A stretch of DNA of 35,788 nucleotides from Kiritimatiellia bacterium (GTDB lineage: Bacteria > Verrucomicrobiota > Kiritimatiellia > PWTM01). Below the pieces are notes generated by a model. It had not been told where the DNA came from. It saw nothing but the letters and a program-made list of their open reading frames with translations, and did no database searches. Of this stretch, positions 17,901 to 25,560 are shown piece after piece (within the stretch, counting starts at the first letter, position 1; every line of letters begins with the position of its first letter). The DNA is taken from NCBI GenBank assembly GCA_017996315.1, contig JAGOHE010000005.1, positions 1 through 35,788 on the forward strand, written 5' to 3'. Position numbers and translations under genes: made by a program.

Positions 17901-18105
17901 GCGTCCGATCCTGATGACGTCCCTGACCACGGGCATTTCCGTGCTGCCGCTGGCCTTCAGCACCGGCGCGGGCGCGGGCGCCATGAACGCGATCGGCACG
18001 GTCGTACTGGGCGGTATGATCACGGGCACCCTTCTGGTGGTGGTGTTCACACCCCTGTTCTTCGTCATCATCGAAAAGATCTTCGGCAATAAGAGGCGCG
18101 CATGA
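14974..18105 (+). CDS. RND multidrug efflux transporter, HAE1 type (AcrB/MexB-like)
   Basis: 1043 residues, full family length. It opens MFSKFFLDRPVFAWVVAIFI with AQYPNIAPP and TYPGASAETVE, both hallmarks of hydrophobe/amphiphile RND pumps. The fourth transmembrane helix carries GLLVDDTIVVVENVERLM with the proton-relay Asp pair (about D407-D408). The second half repeats the fold (TSYLPDEDQGSLFTQV, LNTLGLATKNAILIVQFA). Twelve transmembrane helices and two large periplasmic loops are expected. It functions as a proton-driven trimer with the adaptor and the outer-membrane channel. The substrate range (antibiotics, bile salts, solvents) is not readable. Its stop overlaps the next start by 4 bases. 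Confidence 0.96.
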   Translation: MFSKFFLDRPVFAWVVAIFIMMFGVLGIFNLPVAQYPNIAPPSISITATYPGASAETVENSVTQVIEQNMSGLDGMIYLSSTSDSSGMTRIELVFAPGVDSDIAWSKVQNKLQPAIASLPEVVQRTGVQVNKSTRNYLMMVGLISEDGSMDSIDIGDFAASNIRNVLARVPGVGEVEAFGKEYAMRIWLNPDQLVNYNLTVQDVITALRTYNVEVSAGQFGSGPFVNDQQLNAPIVVQNLLKTPDEFAAIPLRTQPDGSVVRVRDVGRTEMGTAIYDLDVLYNGQPASMLAVRQMPGANALNTANGVKARMVELSANFPEGLKVVYPFDTTPFVRVAIGEAVKSLLQAIVLVFLVMWLFMGNLRATLIPTIAVPVVLLGTCATLSLFGFSINMLTMFAMVIAIGLLVDDTIVVVENVERLMSEEGLSPREATAKSMGQVTSALIGFMLVLSALFGPMAFLAGSTGIIYRQFSITVVASMVLSVLVALILTPVLCASILKPVAKGHEAAESAVWFLRPLLLGFDREFFRFRDAAVRLVGYGLSRTVRFVLIYALLMGGLGYLLLRMPTSYLPDEDQGSLFTQVILPTGATLEQTQAIMDQVRAHFLQQESEAVESCATISGVGFSGRAQNNGMVFVKLRDWKLRDRPDLRAPAVAARAMARFGRQRDAMIFTTPPPPIPELGVASGFDFQLVDRGGHGHEALMAARNQLLGMAAQDTRLMGLRPNGLEDSPQYRVDVDWEKAGALGVPIGSVFNTISAAFGSAYVNDFVQGGRIKRVFLQADAEYRSRPEDLNRLYVRNISGQMVPYLSLASGRWSSGSPRLERFNASPSLNIWGQAAPGFSSGEAMDAMEELTAKLPRGFDFDWTGLSYQERQSTAQTGVLYAFSVGIMFLFLAALYGKWDVPISVLLILPLGIIGGFTASRLRGMSSDVYFQIGLLNTLGLATKNAILIVQFALQGVAEGQGLIEAAMNAVKLRLRPILMTSLTTGISVLPLAFSTGAGAGAMNAIGTVVLGGMITGTLLVVVFTPLFFVIIEKIFGNKRRA

Positions 18106-19562
18106 TCAGGCACATCATTATGAATCCGCGTACGCTTCCGGTCCTCCTGCTGGCGGGCGCGCTGGGCGGCTGCGGAACCCTGGCCCCGACCTATCGTCGT
18201 CCGGAGGCGCCGGTACCGGAGCAATGGCCTCAGGGCGATGCCTACACCTCCGCCGCATCGGAGGAAGGCGCGGTGTCGGTTCCCGAAATCCAATGGCCGT
18301 CCTATTTCCCCGATCCGCAGTTGCGCGAGATCATTCGCCTGGCGTTGGACCAGAATCGCGACCTGCGTCTGGCGGCGTTGAACGTGGATCGCGCGCGGGC
18401 GCTCTATGGCGTGACACGCGCGGAGCTGTTTCCGACCGTGAACGCCACGGGCACGGGCAGCCGGCAACGCACGTCGACCGATCTCCTGCAGGCAGGCCAG
18501 CCTGATATCTCCGAACGCTATGAGGTCAATCTGGGCATGGCGTCGTGGGAACTGGATATATTCGGCCGGATCCGCAGCCTGAAAGATCAGGCGCTCGAAG
18601 AATATCTCGCGTCGGAACAAATGCAGCGCGGCGCGCGGCTCGCCCTCGTTTCCGGCGTGGCCTCCGCCTACTACGCCATCGCGGCCGACCGGTCCGCCCT
18701 CGCCCTGGCGCGCTCGACCTTGAACACCCAGGAAGAGGCGCATCGCATGATCCAACGCCAGTATGACTCGGCGCTGATCACCGAAATCGATGTGCGTCGC
18801 TCCCAATCGCAGGTGGATGCCGCGCGCGTGGAAGTGACGCGCGCGGTCCAGCGCGAGGCGCTGAGCCGTAATGCGCTCCAGTTGCTCACCGGCGGTCCGG
18901 CGCCGGAGGAATGGCTGCCCGCCGATCTCTCGGATGTCGTGCCGCCCGCCGGCCTGAAGACGGGACTTTCCTCGGAAGCTCTGCTGGCGCGGCCGGATAT
19001 CCTCGCCGCGGAACACCAACTGAAAGCCGCCTATGCGTTGATCGGCGTGGCGCGGGCATCGTTTTTCCCCCGCATCGGGCTGACCGCGGCGTTCGGGACG
19101 GCGAGCAACGAGTTGTCCGGCCTGTTCGGTTCCGGCACGAAAGCATGGACCTTCGCGCCGAGCGTGGTACTTCCCATCTTCGACGCGCGCACGTGGGCGG
19201 CCAACCGGGTCAGTCAGGCCACCCGGGACATCGTGGTGGTCGAATACGAGCGGGCCATCCAGACCGCTTTCCGGGAAGTCGCCGATACGCTGGCCATACG
19301 CGGAACCCTCGGCGCGCAAGGGGAAGCGCAGCAAGCGCTCGTTGAATCCACCACGGCGATTCACCGGCTCGCCCTGAATCGGTACGAGAACGGGATCGAC
19401 AGTTATCTCAGCGTCCTCGATGCCCAGCGCACCATGTTCGCTGCGCAGCAAGGATGGGTCGCCCTGCGATTTACGCAACTGGCCAATGACGTGAAAATGT
19501 ACGCCGTGCTCGGCGGCGGCGGGGACGACGTGGAGTCAGCGCCACCCGAGCGCGGGCGCTAG
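18102..19562 (+). CDS. Outer-membrane efflux channel lipoprotein (OprM/NodT family)
   Basis: 486 residues. The lipobox LGGC (Cys24) is followed by the OprM/NodT opening GTLAPTYRRPEAPVPEQWP. Two repeats of coiled-coil alpha-barrel helices are visible (QNRDLRLAALNVDRARALYGVTRAELFP and LLARPDILAAEHQLKAAYALIGVARASFFP, each shown here as longer runs of the same helix type). The conserved ELDIFGRIRSL follows the first beta-strand region. This is the TolC-like trimer that completes the pump. The start overlaps the RND stop (ATGA), and an internal ATG at 18120 is also possible. The last 27 bases overlap the convergent HAD gene. Confidence 0.93.
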   Translation: MIRHIIMNPRTLPVLLLAGALGGCGTLAPTYRRPEAPVPEQWPQGDAYTSAASEEGAVSVPEIQWPSYFPDPQLREIIRLALDQNRDLRLAALNVDRARALYGVTRAELFPTVNATGTGSRQRTSTDLLQAGQPDISERYEVNLGMASWELDIFGRIRSLKDQALEEYLASEQMQRGARLALVSGVASAYYAIAADRSALALARSTLNTQEEAHRMIQRQYDSALITEIDVRRSQSQVDAARVEVTRAVQREALSRNALQLLTGGPAPEEWLPADLSDVVPPAGLKTGLSSEALLARPDILAAEHQLKAAYALIGVARASFFPRIGLTAAFGTASNELSGLFGSGTKAWTFAPSVVLPIFDARTWAANRVSQATRDIVVVEYERAIQTAFREVADTLAIRGTLGAQGEAQQALVESTTAIHRLALNRYENGIDSYLSVLDAQRTMFAAQQGWVALRFTQLANDVKMYAVLGGGGDDVESAPPERGR

Positions 19563-20462
19563 TTCGTCCCACGAGCCGAGTTCCAGATCCGGGGACACCC
19601 CGGCGCATTCCGGGTCGTCCTCCCGGAGACGAAGCGATCCGGCATCGCCCGCAAACAGGGCCGTCCGGCAGCCCTGCCCCGCGGCGGCAGCCACATCCAA
19701 TCGCAGATCGTTGCCCACACACAACACTTCACCCGCGGAACAGCCACAAGCGGCCCGCAAGGCGTCAAGAGCCGTACGCACCAATCGGGGCGACGGTTTG
19801 GCCTCCCGAAGCCGATAGGACCACGCGCAGGCGTCCGGTTCCCAAATTCCATCCCGCCACCCTGTTTCGTCATGGAACGCGGAGAGTATCAGCGGCGTGT
19901 AGAACTGGGCGTTGGACACGATCCCCAGACACAGACCGGCCTGGTGCGCCGCGCGCAGCATGTTTCCCAAACCCGGCATGGGCCAGGCGGGATTGATCCG
20001 ACATTCATACTCGATCGCGATCCGCTCCAAGTCCATGTGACCACCCGATTCCAGCTCGCCTCCGGCGCGAAGTTCATCGAGCGTCTCCGCCCAGCATTCC
20101 CGAATGTCGATCTCCGGGAACATCACTCCCGCGGCATGAGCGCGGTCATGACCCCTTCGTATGGCCGCATCAAGGCCGCGCACGACGTGTTCGCCGACGC
20201 CGGGTCCCGCCAGGCGTAATCCCGCCGACCGCAGGGCGTCCTCCGCCAGCGCCGCCGGCGGTCGGGGTGCGATTACATGCCCGGCCTCTCCCAGCCCGCT
20301 GGTCAGCATGGTTCCGTACACATCGAACAGAATGGCGCGAACGCCCTGCAGGCGACGAATCCGGGATGGCCGCCCGGTGGACGCGGGCGTACGCGGAAGG
20401 CACAGGGCCCGGATCCGAGCCATCAGGTCCAACGACGAGGATTCAGGAACTTGTTCGTGCAT
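19536..20462 (-). CDS. HAD-superfamily hydrolase with dehalogenase-type DVYGT motif
   Basis: 308 residues, HAD class with an alpha-helical cap. Motif I is ILFDVYGTML (D47), motif II IVSNAQ (S183), motif III K222 in EAKPSP, and motif IV GNDLRLD (D252, D256), so the fold is intact. The residue two after the nucleophile is Tyr49, where phosphatases have Asp as general acid. Tyr there is usual in L-2-haloacid dehalogenases and some uncharacterised HADs. By position (two bases after a GT4 gene in an operon with a GpgS-like synthase) it is the obvious candidate for glucosyl-3-phosphoglycerate phosphatase, but this motif argues for caution. It has an unusual 40-residue N-terminal extension. The 3' end overlaps the efflux gene. 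Confidence 0.8.
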   Translation of the reverse strand: MHEQVPESSSLDLMARIRALCLPRTPASTGRPSRIRRLQGVRAILFDVYGTMLTSGLGEAGHVIAPRPPAALAEDALRSAGLRLAGPGVGEHVVRGLDAAIRRGHDRAHAAGVMFPEIDIRECWAETLDELRAGGELESGGHMDLERIAIEYECRINPAWPMPGLGNMLRAAHQAGLCLGIVSNAQFYTPLILSAFHDETGWRDGIWEPDACAWSYRLREAKPSPRLVRTALDALRAACGCSAGEVLCVGNDLRLDVAAAAGQGCRTALFAGDAGSLRLREDDPECAGVSPDLELGSWDELAPALGWR

Positions 20463-20464
20463 GC

Positions 20465-21913
20465 TCAGGTCCTCAGCAAAGAAAACTGTTCCGGCCCTGA
20501 GAAGAAATCGAGCACCCTCGCTTCATCCGCGCCTTCGACCTTTGAACCGGCGGCGGAACCCGAGGCGCTGCGATATATGCGCTCCAGCCGGAGACCATAC
20601 GCCGGAAGACCATACTCGCGGAGAATCCGCTCGTGATTTCGCGCGATAGTTTTCGGACCGGCGCCTTCCGGAACGCGCGGATGAACGTCCTCTTCCCCGC
20701 CGCAGCCGCGAAGCAGAGCGGAGATCGCGTCCCGTTGCATCTCCTCGTCCAATCGGCCGAAATCCACGCCCCCCGAACGCACACCGACATCCATGGCCTG
20801 TTCGACCGATGCGGCCGGCAGGCGGCGACCGTAGGCCGCCGCGGACGACTCCATCGCCGCCGCCAGCCGCTGGCGATATCGCTCCGCGCCCACCCACTCC
20901 AGCGGCACATCGAGTCTGCGATAGGCGCCGGGGAATTCCACACCCTGAGCTTCAAAGTCGTCGGTAATCCCGGGAATCAATCTGCCCGTCACCGGCCGCC
21001 CCGCGAGCCAGGGCTCCAGAAACGACATGCCGAAACCTTCCGCCACGCTGGTGGACATCATCATTCGAGCCGAACGAAGCATTTGCACATAGGTGGCTTG
21101 GGCACCCAGTCCGATTTCAAAATCCACCGGCAACTGATATTCGCGGGCGAACTCGATCCACTTCTGGTAGGGCGCGACATCTATCGCACTGGTTGGCGCC
21201 AGAGTCACCGACCATCGCATCCCCGGCTCGGAACAGGCGCTCCAGAATAGGAATTCCCCCAGATTCTTTCTCCGGATCGGGCGCACGGGATAGATGATGC
21301 GCGGAGGCTCATCCGGCCCCGCATCCGCTTCGGCGGCCTCCAGCGCGACGGCGTTGGGAAGAAAATGCAGGACCTCCGGGCTGATCCCGCCCGCCGAAAG
21401 CGCGCGGGCATCCCGATGGTTGATCACCGCGTAATGCACATGAGGCGCCCGGGGATACAGCATCCGGCGCCAGTCTTCCGATCCATCCGACGCGAGCGCC
21501 GCGCGCAGCCGGGAGAACATTTCCGGCCGGCCATCCTCCGCAAAATCATGAATCTGCAGCAGCGCCGGTCGCCCCTGCCGGACCCATTCGTACACCGCGC
21601 CGGTGACCGTCGGATTTTTCCCCAGCGCGTGATTGTGCGCGTGGAGCACATCCGGATCTCCCCCCAGCGCCTCCCGCGCCGCGCAGAGCATCTCCTCCGC
21701 GAGGACGCGCGGCGAACCGCGCGCCCCATCGGCCGAGTACCCGAGATCGGGAATCACGCGAATTCGTTCAAGAGGAATGCCGCCAGCCTGCGGCGGCTGG
21801 CCGGTCAGCACCACCACGCGCATCCCCCGATCCAAGGCCGAGCGGACGGCATGTTCTATAACGCGGGTGACGCCGCCGGAGCGCAGGTGATAATGAAGGA
21901 TGGCAATCCGCAT
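20465..21913 (-). CDS. GT4-family glycosyltransferase in the glucosylglycerate cluster
   Basis: 482 residues. It opens MRIAILHYHLRSGGVTRVIE, a typical GT-B acceptor domain, with VLHAHNHALGKNP and LLQIHDFAEDGRPE. The donor domain has IIYPVRPIRRKNLGEFL and the E-x7-E motif in VAEGFGMSFLEPWLAG. The retaining mechanism and the family are clear; donor and acceptor are not. It lies 6 bases downstream of the GpgS-like gene and 2 bases before the HAD gene, so it belongs to the same operon. It may extend glucosylglycerate with another sugar. The last 90 or so residues after the GT core (GGEEDVHPRVPEG onward) are an extra segment of unknown role. Confidence 0.8.
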   Translation of the reverse strand: MRIAILHYHLRSGGVTRVIEHAVRSALDRGMRVVVLTGQPPQAGGIPLERIRVIPDLGYSADGARGSPRVLAEEMLCAAREALGGDPDVLHAHNHALGKNPTVTGAVYEWVRQGRPALLQIHDFAEDGRPEMFSRLRAALASDGSEDWRRMLYPRAPHVHYAVINHRDARALSAGGISPEVLHFLPNAVALEAAEADAGPDEPPRIIYPVRPIRRKNLGEFLFWSACSEPGMRWSVTLAPTSAIDVAPYQKWIEFAREYQLPVDFEIGLGAQATYVQMLRSARMMMSTSVAEGFGMSFLEPWLAGRPVTGRLIPGITDDFEAQGVEFPGAYRRLDVPLEWVGAERYRQRLAAAMESSAAAYGRRLPAASVEQAMDVGVRSGGVDFGRLDEEMQRDAISALLRGCGGEEDVHPRVPEGAGPKTIARNHERILREYGLPAYGLRLERIYRSASGSAAGSKVEGADEARVLDFFSGPEQFSLLRT

Positions 21914-21919
21914 GCCGCC

Positions 21920-22933
21920 TCACGCCGGACGCCCGAATTTCTCCCGGTATACAGCCAACTCGATCATGGGCGGGCGTTCCTCCTCCCGGATCTCAAACTC
22001 CAACTGCTCGTACCGGTTATCCTTGGTCTGAAACTGGCGGAGGATGGGATGCAGATCGGGCAGATCTTCCACCACCCCGAGTTTTTCCGTGCGCGACAGA
22101 AACGTCTGCAGAATGCCGAAAGCCATGCGACCCAGATCGGTGGTGGATTGATTCCGATGTATCCGCTGGTCGAGATCCGTCTGCGCGAACACGTCCATGC
22201 CCCACAGCCGTAATCCGTCAATCAGATGGGAGGTTTCCACGCCATAGCCGATGGGAAACGGTAATCGCTCCAGCACCGAGCGGCGCGCCGCGTACTCGCC
22301 CGAAAGCGGTTGCACCAGCGCCGTGAGTTCCGGGAAAAACAGGGAGAACAGCGGACGCACCAGAATCTCCGTCACGCGCCCCCCGCCCGTGGGCCGACGC
22401 TGACCCGACGATACCAGCGGCCGGTCATAAAACGCTTTGACATAGCCGATTTCCGGACGGATCAACAGGGGACCCACCAACCCATAGACGAACCTCGGGT
22501 GGACATTTTTGATGTCGGCATCCACATAGACGATGATGTCTCCCTTGAGTTGATAAATGGCCTTCCATAGATTTTCGCCTTTGCCCCGCTTCGACCCCTC
22601 CCCGGGAAGAATGTCCGCCGACGCATAGACTTCCGCCCCGAACGACGAGGCCACGTCGCGGGTGCGATCCGTGGAACCGGAATCAATGACCGCGATTTCG
22701 TCCAGCAGCGGAGCCCGGGTCATCAGATCGGACTTGAACATCACGATCTCTTTGCCGATCGTCCGCTCTTCGTTCAAGGTGGGAATGCAGAGCGAAATGG
22801 TCAGCCCGAGCTTTTCCTTGAGCGCCACAAGCGCGCGGATGTCGGCAAAGGCCGAGTGATGAAACGTGTGCGTATCAATCCACTGCTGGATGCGGTCGTT
22901 CGGAGACGCGACGGAAGGATCAGGCTGGGACAT
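21920..22933 (-). CDS. gpgS: Glucosyl-3-phosphoglycerate synthase-like glycosyltransferase (GpgS, GT81)
   Basis: About 337 residues with a GT-A fold. Landmarks, numbered from an upstream in-frame ATG at 22948, are SLCIPTLNEERTIG (about 52-65), AVIDSGSTDRT (86-96), GKGENLWKA (the GpgS phosphoglycerate/nucleotide loop), the metal motif YVDADI (D143, D145), PLSGEYAARRSVLE, IGYGVETSHLID, and DLDQRIHRNQ. The GEYAxRR, GYGVE and R-x-H-x-N-Q signatures are specific to GpgS-type enzymes. Those transfer glucose from NDP-glucose to 3-phosphoglycerate, the first step to glucosylglycerate, a compatible solute. I prefer ATG 22933 because GAGGAG lies 7 bases before it. It overlaps the end of the M20-like gene and is followed closely by a GT4 gene and a HAD gene. 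Confidence 0.87.
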   Translation of the reverse strand: MSQPDPSVASPNDRIQQWIDTHTFHHSAFADIRALVALKEKLGLTISLCIPTLNEERTIGKEIVMFKSDLMTRAPLLDEIAVIDSGSTDRTRDVASSFGAEVYASADILPGEGSKRGKGENLWKAIYQLKGDIIVYVDADIKNVHPRFVYGLVGPLLIRPEIGYVKAFYDRPLVSSGQRRPTGGGRVTEILVRPLFSLFFPELTALVQPLSGEYAARRSVLERLPFPIGYGVETSHLIDGLRLWGMDVFAQTDLDQRIHRNQSTTDLGRMAFGILQTFLSRTEKLGVVEDLPDLHPILRQFQTKDNRYEQLEFEIREEERPPMIELAVYREKFGRPA

Positions 22934-24101
22934 CGGCGGACTCCTCATCCATCGCGCACAACAGACCGACCAATTGCGCCATTCCCGTATACAGCGTGGG
23001 AAGCCGGATCACTTCTTCGATCTCCGCCAGATCGCTGCGGCGCTCGCCGGAGGAAAGGCCGATCGTGACCGCGGGAATGCTCCGGTCCAGGAACGCCGAA
23101 AGGCTCGAGGTGGACGGATAGAGCATCGGATTGATGCCCAACCCGCCCAAAATCGCCCTTCCGGCGCACACCAGCGGATGACCGATATCGAGCGCCCCGG
23201 GCTCCCGGCGCGCAAAGACGTCCAGAAACACCCGGAGCCCGGCCCGCGCGGCCACATCTTCGGTAATGTCCTTAATCTGCCCGAGCATCTGTTCGAGCAA
23301 CTCGCTGGATTCGCTGCGCAATTCGAAGCCCAGGGTGGTTTCGCGCGCGATGTTCTGATGCCCGATCCCTCCCGCAACGGAGCCGATCACCATCGAAGTC
23401 AGGGGGCGCCGGGGCATCGGAATGTGTCCCATCCGGCGGACGATTTCGGCCATGGGCAGGATGGTGCCGGTGGATCCGAATTTGACCCAGTCGTAGTCGT
23501 CGGGCAGACGGACGACAACATCCGCCCGGGCCATGCCCAGACTCACATAGTTGAGCCGTCCCAGTTGCACGCCTTCGACACACAGCCCGATATCGCATCG
23601 AGGGGAGGCGTGATCGAGGAAAAACTTCAATCCTTCCTGGTTGCCCCGGCCCAGCGCGCGGGACGCGGCGAGAAACATGACGTTCGAGCGCAGCCGGATT
23701 CCCAGCCGCTCCAGCAGGGTCGGCATGGAGGCCAGGACGGCCAGCGCAAGGCTGTTGTCCCCCACGTACGGTCCGATGACCTGGTCGGCGTCAATCTGAA
23801 CGCGGGGCTCGTAATCCTCCTCCGCCAGCGAATCCGCGTTGGATACCACCAACAGCGTTCGGTCTCCGGGATCCCCGGGCAGACATCCGAGGCCGTTGGT
23901 CATTTCGTCCATCGAACAGGACGACATCCCGGCGTCGGAAAACCGGCTCAGCACCCGCTCCACGCGGGCGGATTCATGGAATGTCTGAGAAGGCACATCG
24001 CCAATCATCGCCAGATGCGCGAGAACGACCTCGCGCATCCCTTCCGCGGCGTCCCGGAAAACGGGCAACCGCTGAACGATGCTGTCCAAATCTGCTCTCA
24101 T
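22920..24101 (-). CDS. M20/PepT-fold protein lacking metal and catalytic residues (probable pseudopeptidase)
   Basis: 393 residues with the M20 layout: a catalytic-domain half, a lid/dimerisation insert (KFGSTGTILPMAEIV, IGSVAGGIGHQNIARE, about 207-255) and the return to the core (YPSTSSLSAFLDRSIPAVTIG). Active M20 enzymes need an H-x-D, a bridging D, an EE pair, a D/E and a late H. Here H-x-D is N88-A-D90, the bridging D115 is kept, EE is R148-A149, the D/E is E176, and there is no histidine after residue 318. It should therefore not bind the usual zinc pair or hydrolyse peptides. It is the first gene of the minus-strand operon with GpgS, GT4 and HAD. A ligand-binding or scaffold role is possible but unproven. 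Confidence 0.72.
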   Translation of the reverse strand: MRADLDSIVQRLPVFRDAAEGMREVVLAHLAMIGDVPSQTFHESARVERVLSRFSDAGMSSCSMDEMTNGLGCLPGDPGDRTLLVVSNADSLAEEDYEPRVQIDADQVIGPYVGDNSLALAVLASMPTLLERLGIRLRSNVMFLAASRALGRGNQEGLKFFLDHASPRCDIGLCVEGVQLGRLNYVSLGMARADVVVRLPDDYDWVKFGSTGTILPMAEIVRRMGHIPMPRRPLTSMVIGSVAGGIGHQNIARETTLGFELRSESSELLEQMLGQIKDITEDVAARAGLRVFLDVFARREPGALDIGHPLVCAGRAILGGLGINPMLYPSTSSLSAFLDRSIPAVTIGLSSGERRSDLAEIEEVIRLPTLYTGMAQLVGLLCAMDEESADVPA

Positions 24102-24139
24102 GGTTCATGAACCCGGAGAAAGAACTTCAAGACCGTGAA

Positions 24140-24168
24140 TTGCGAAGTTCCACTCACCCGGGTACTAT
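24140..24168 (+). promoter_or_regulatory. Sigma70-type promoter for the GT4/phosphorylase operon
   Basis: TTGCGA (24140-24145), a 17-base spacer and TACTAT (24163-24168) lie about 49 bases before the ATG at 24217, in the 115-base gap between the two divergent operons. A second -10-like TTATAGT follows at 24173-24179. I could not find an equally good promoter for the opposite strand. The gap probably holds shared control of both operons. Confidence 0.6.
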
Positions 24169-24216
24169 GCCGTTATAGTCAATGCATGCGGGGATGTCCA
24201 CCCGCGATCGTCTACC

Positions 24217-25560
24217 ATGCCCATGATGCCGGATACCAGCTCTGCGATCGGAGGCGTGGCGCCCTGGAAAGCGGGGCGCTTCATCGTCCCCCAGAATATC
24301 GGGTTCATCTCCACCCGCTTCGCGGGCACCGACGGGGTGTCGCTGGAAAGCGCCAAATGGGCCGAGGTGCTGGAAGCCGACCGGCACACGTGTTTTTGGT
24401 ACGCCGGCCGGCTGGATCGTCCGCCCGCGCACAGCCATTGCGTCCCCGAGGCAAACTTCGGGCATCCCGAGAACGACTGGATCAATGCCCAGCTTTGGGG
24501 ACAGACCGCGCGGTCCTCGCTCGTCAGCCGCCGGGTTCGTGAACTGGCGGAGTACCTCAAACACACGTTGTATGAGTTTGTGCGCCGCTATGAAATCCGG
24601 GTGCTCATCATCGAAAACGCGCTGAGTATTCCGATGCACGTGCCGCTGGGCATCGCGTTGACGGAGTTGCTGATCGAAACGCACATCCCGGCCATCGCCC
24701 ATCATCACGATTTTTTCTGGGAGCGTACGCGCTTCAGTATCAACGCCGCTTCGGACTATCTCGACATGGCGTTTCCGCCGCGCGAACGGGATCTCCAACA
24801 CGTCGTCATCAACCAGGCCGCGCAGGAGGAACTGTCGTGGCGCAAGGGGGTTCCCTCCATCCTGGTGCCGAACGTGCTGAACTTCGCCCAGCCCCCGCCC
24901 GTGCCGGACGCGTATTCCGAGAACGTGCGCGCGGAAATCGGGTTGGCGCCCGACGACATCTTCATCCTGCAGCCCACCCGGGTGGTGCCTCGCAAGGGTA
25001 TCGAACACGCCATCAGCCTCGTCCGTCAGTTGAACGATCCCCGGTGTAAACTGGTCGTGTCCCATGAAGCGGGCGACGAAGGGCTTGAGTACCGCACGAT
25101 GCTGGCCGAGTGGGCGCGGCAGTCGAATGTGGATCTTCGATTCATCGAGACGCGCATTTCGGACACCCGGCAGTATGACAGCGAAGGCCGGAAAGTGTTT
25201 ACCTTGTGGGATCTTTATCCGCACGCCGACCTGGTCTCCTATCCCAGCCTCTACGAAGGCTTCGGCAACGCATTTCTCGAAGCCGTGTATTTCCGGGTTC
25301 CTCTGCTGATGAATCGGTATGCGATCTTCGGCCGCGACATCGAACCCAAGGGCTTCCGGACCATCGTCATGGACGGCTTCCTGACATCCGCGGTGGTGGA
25401 CGAAGTCCGCCGGGTGCTGGGCGATCCGGCATTCCGCAAAAATATGGTGGACCATAATTTCGAGCTGGCCTCCCGGCATTACGATTACACGGAACTGCGC
25501 AGACACCTGCGCGGTCTGCTCTCCAGCATTCCCGGCATCACATCGCCCACCCATGTCTGA
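24217..25560 (+). CDS. GT4-family glycosyltransferase, candidate glucosylglycerate glycosyltransferase (MggS-like)
   Basis: 447 residues. The GT-B opening is NIGFISTRFAGTDGVSLESA. A middle His pair (IAHHHDFFWERTRF) and the donor-domain segment ILQPTRVVPRKGIEHAIS follow, with E-x7-E in SLYEGFGNAFLEAVYF. These identify a retaining GT4 enzyme. It overlaps the GH13 phosphorylase gene by 8 bases and faces the GpgS operon. In organisms that make mannosylglucosylglycerate, a GT4 enzyme (MggS) adds mannose to glucosylglycerate, and that or a similar disaccharide step is my inference here. It starts at ATG 24217, after a promoter at 24140-24168. The first 25 residues are not part of the fold, so a later start is possible. 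Confidence 0.78.
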   Translation: MPMMPDTSSAIGGVAPWKAGRFIVPQNIGFISTRFAGTDGVSLESAKWAEVLEADRHTCFWYAGRLDRPPAHSHCVPEANFGHPENDWINAQLWGQTARSSLVSRRVRELAEYLKHTLYEFVRRYEIRVLIIENALSIPMHVPLGIALTELLIETHIPAIAHHHDFFWERTRFSINAASDYLDMAFPPRERDLQHVVINQAAQEELSWRKGVPSILVPNVLNFAQPPPVPDAYSENVRAEIGLAPDDIFILQPTRVVPRKGIEHAISLVRQLNDPRCKLVVSHEAGDEGLEYRTMLAEWARQSNVDLRFIETRISDTRQYDSEGRKVFTLWDLYPHADLVSYPSLYEGFGNAFLEAVYFRVPLLMNRYAIFGRDIEPKGFRTIVMDGFLTSAVVDEVRRVLGDPAFRKNMVDHNFELASRHYDYTELRRHLRGLLSSIPGITSPTHV

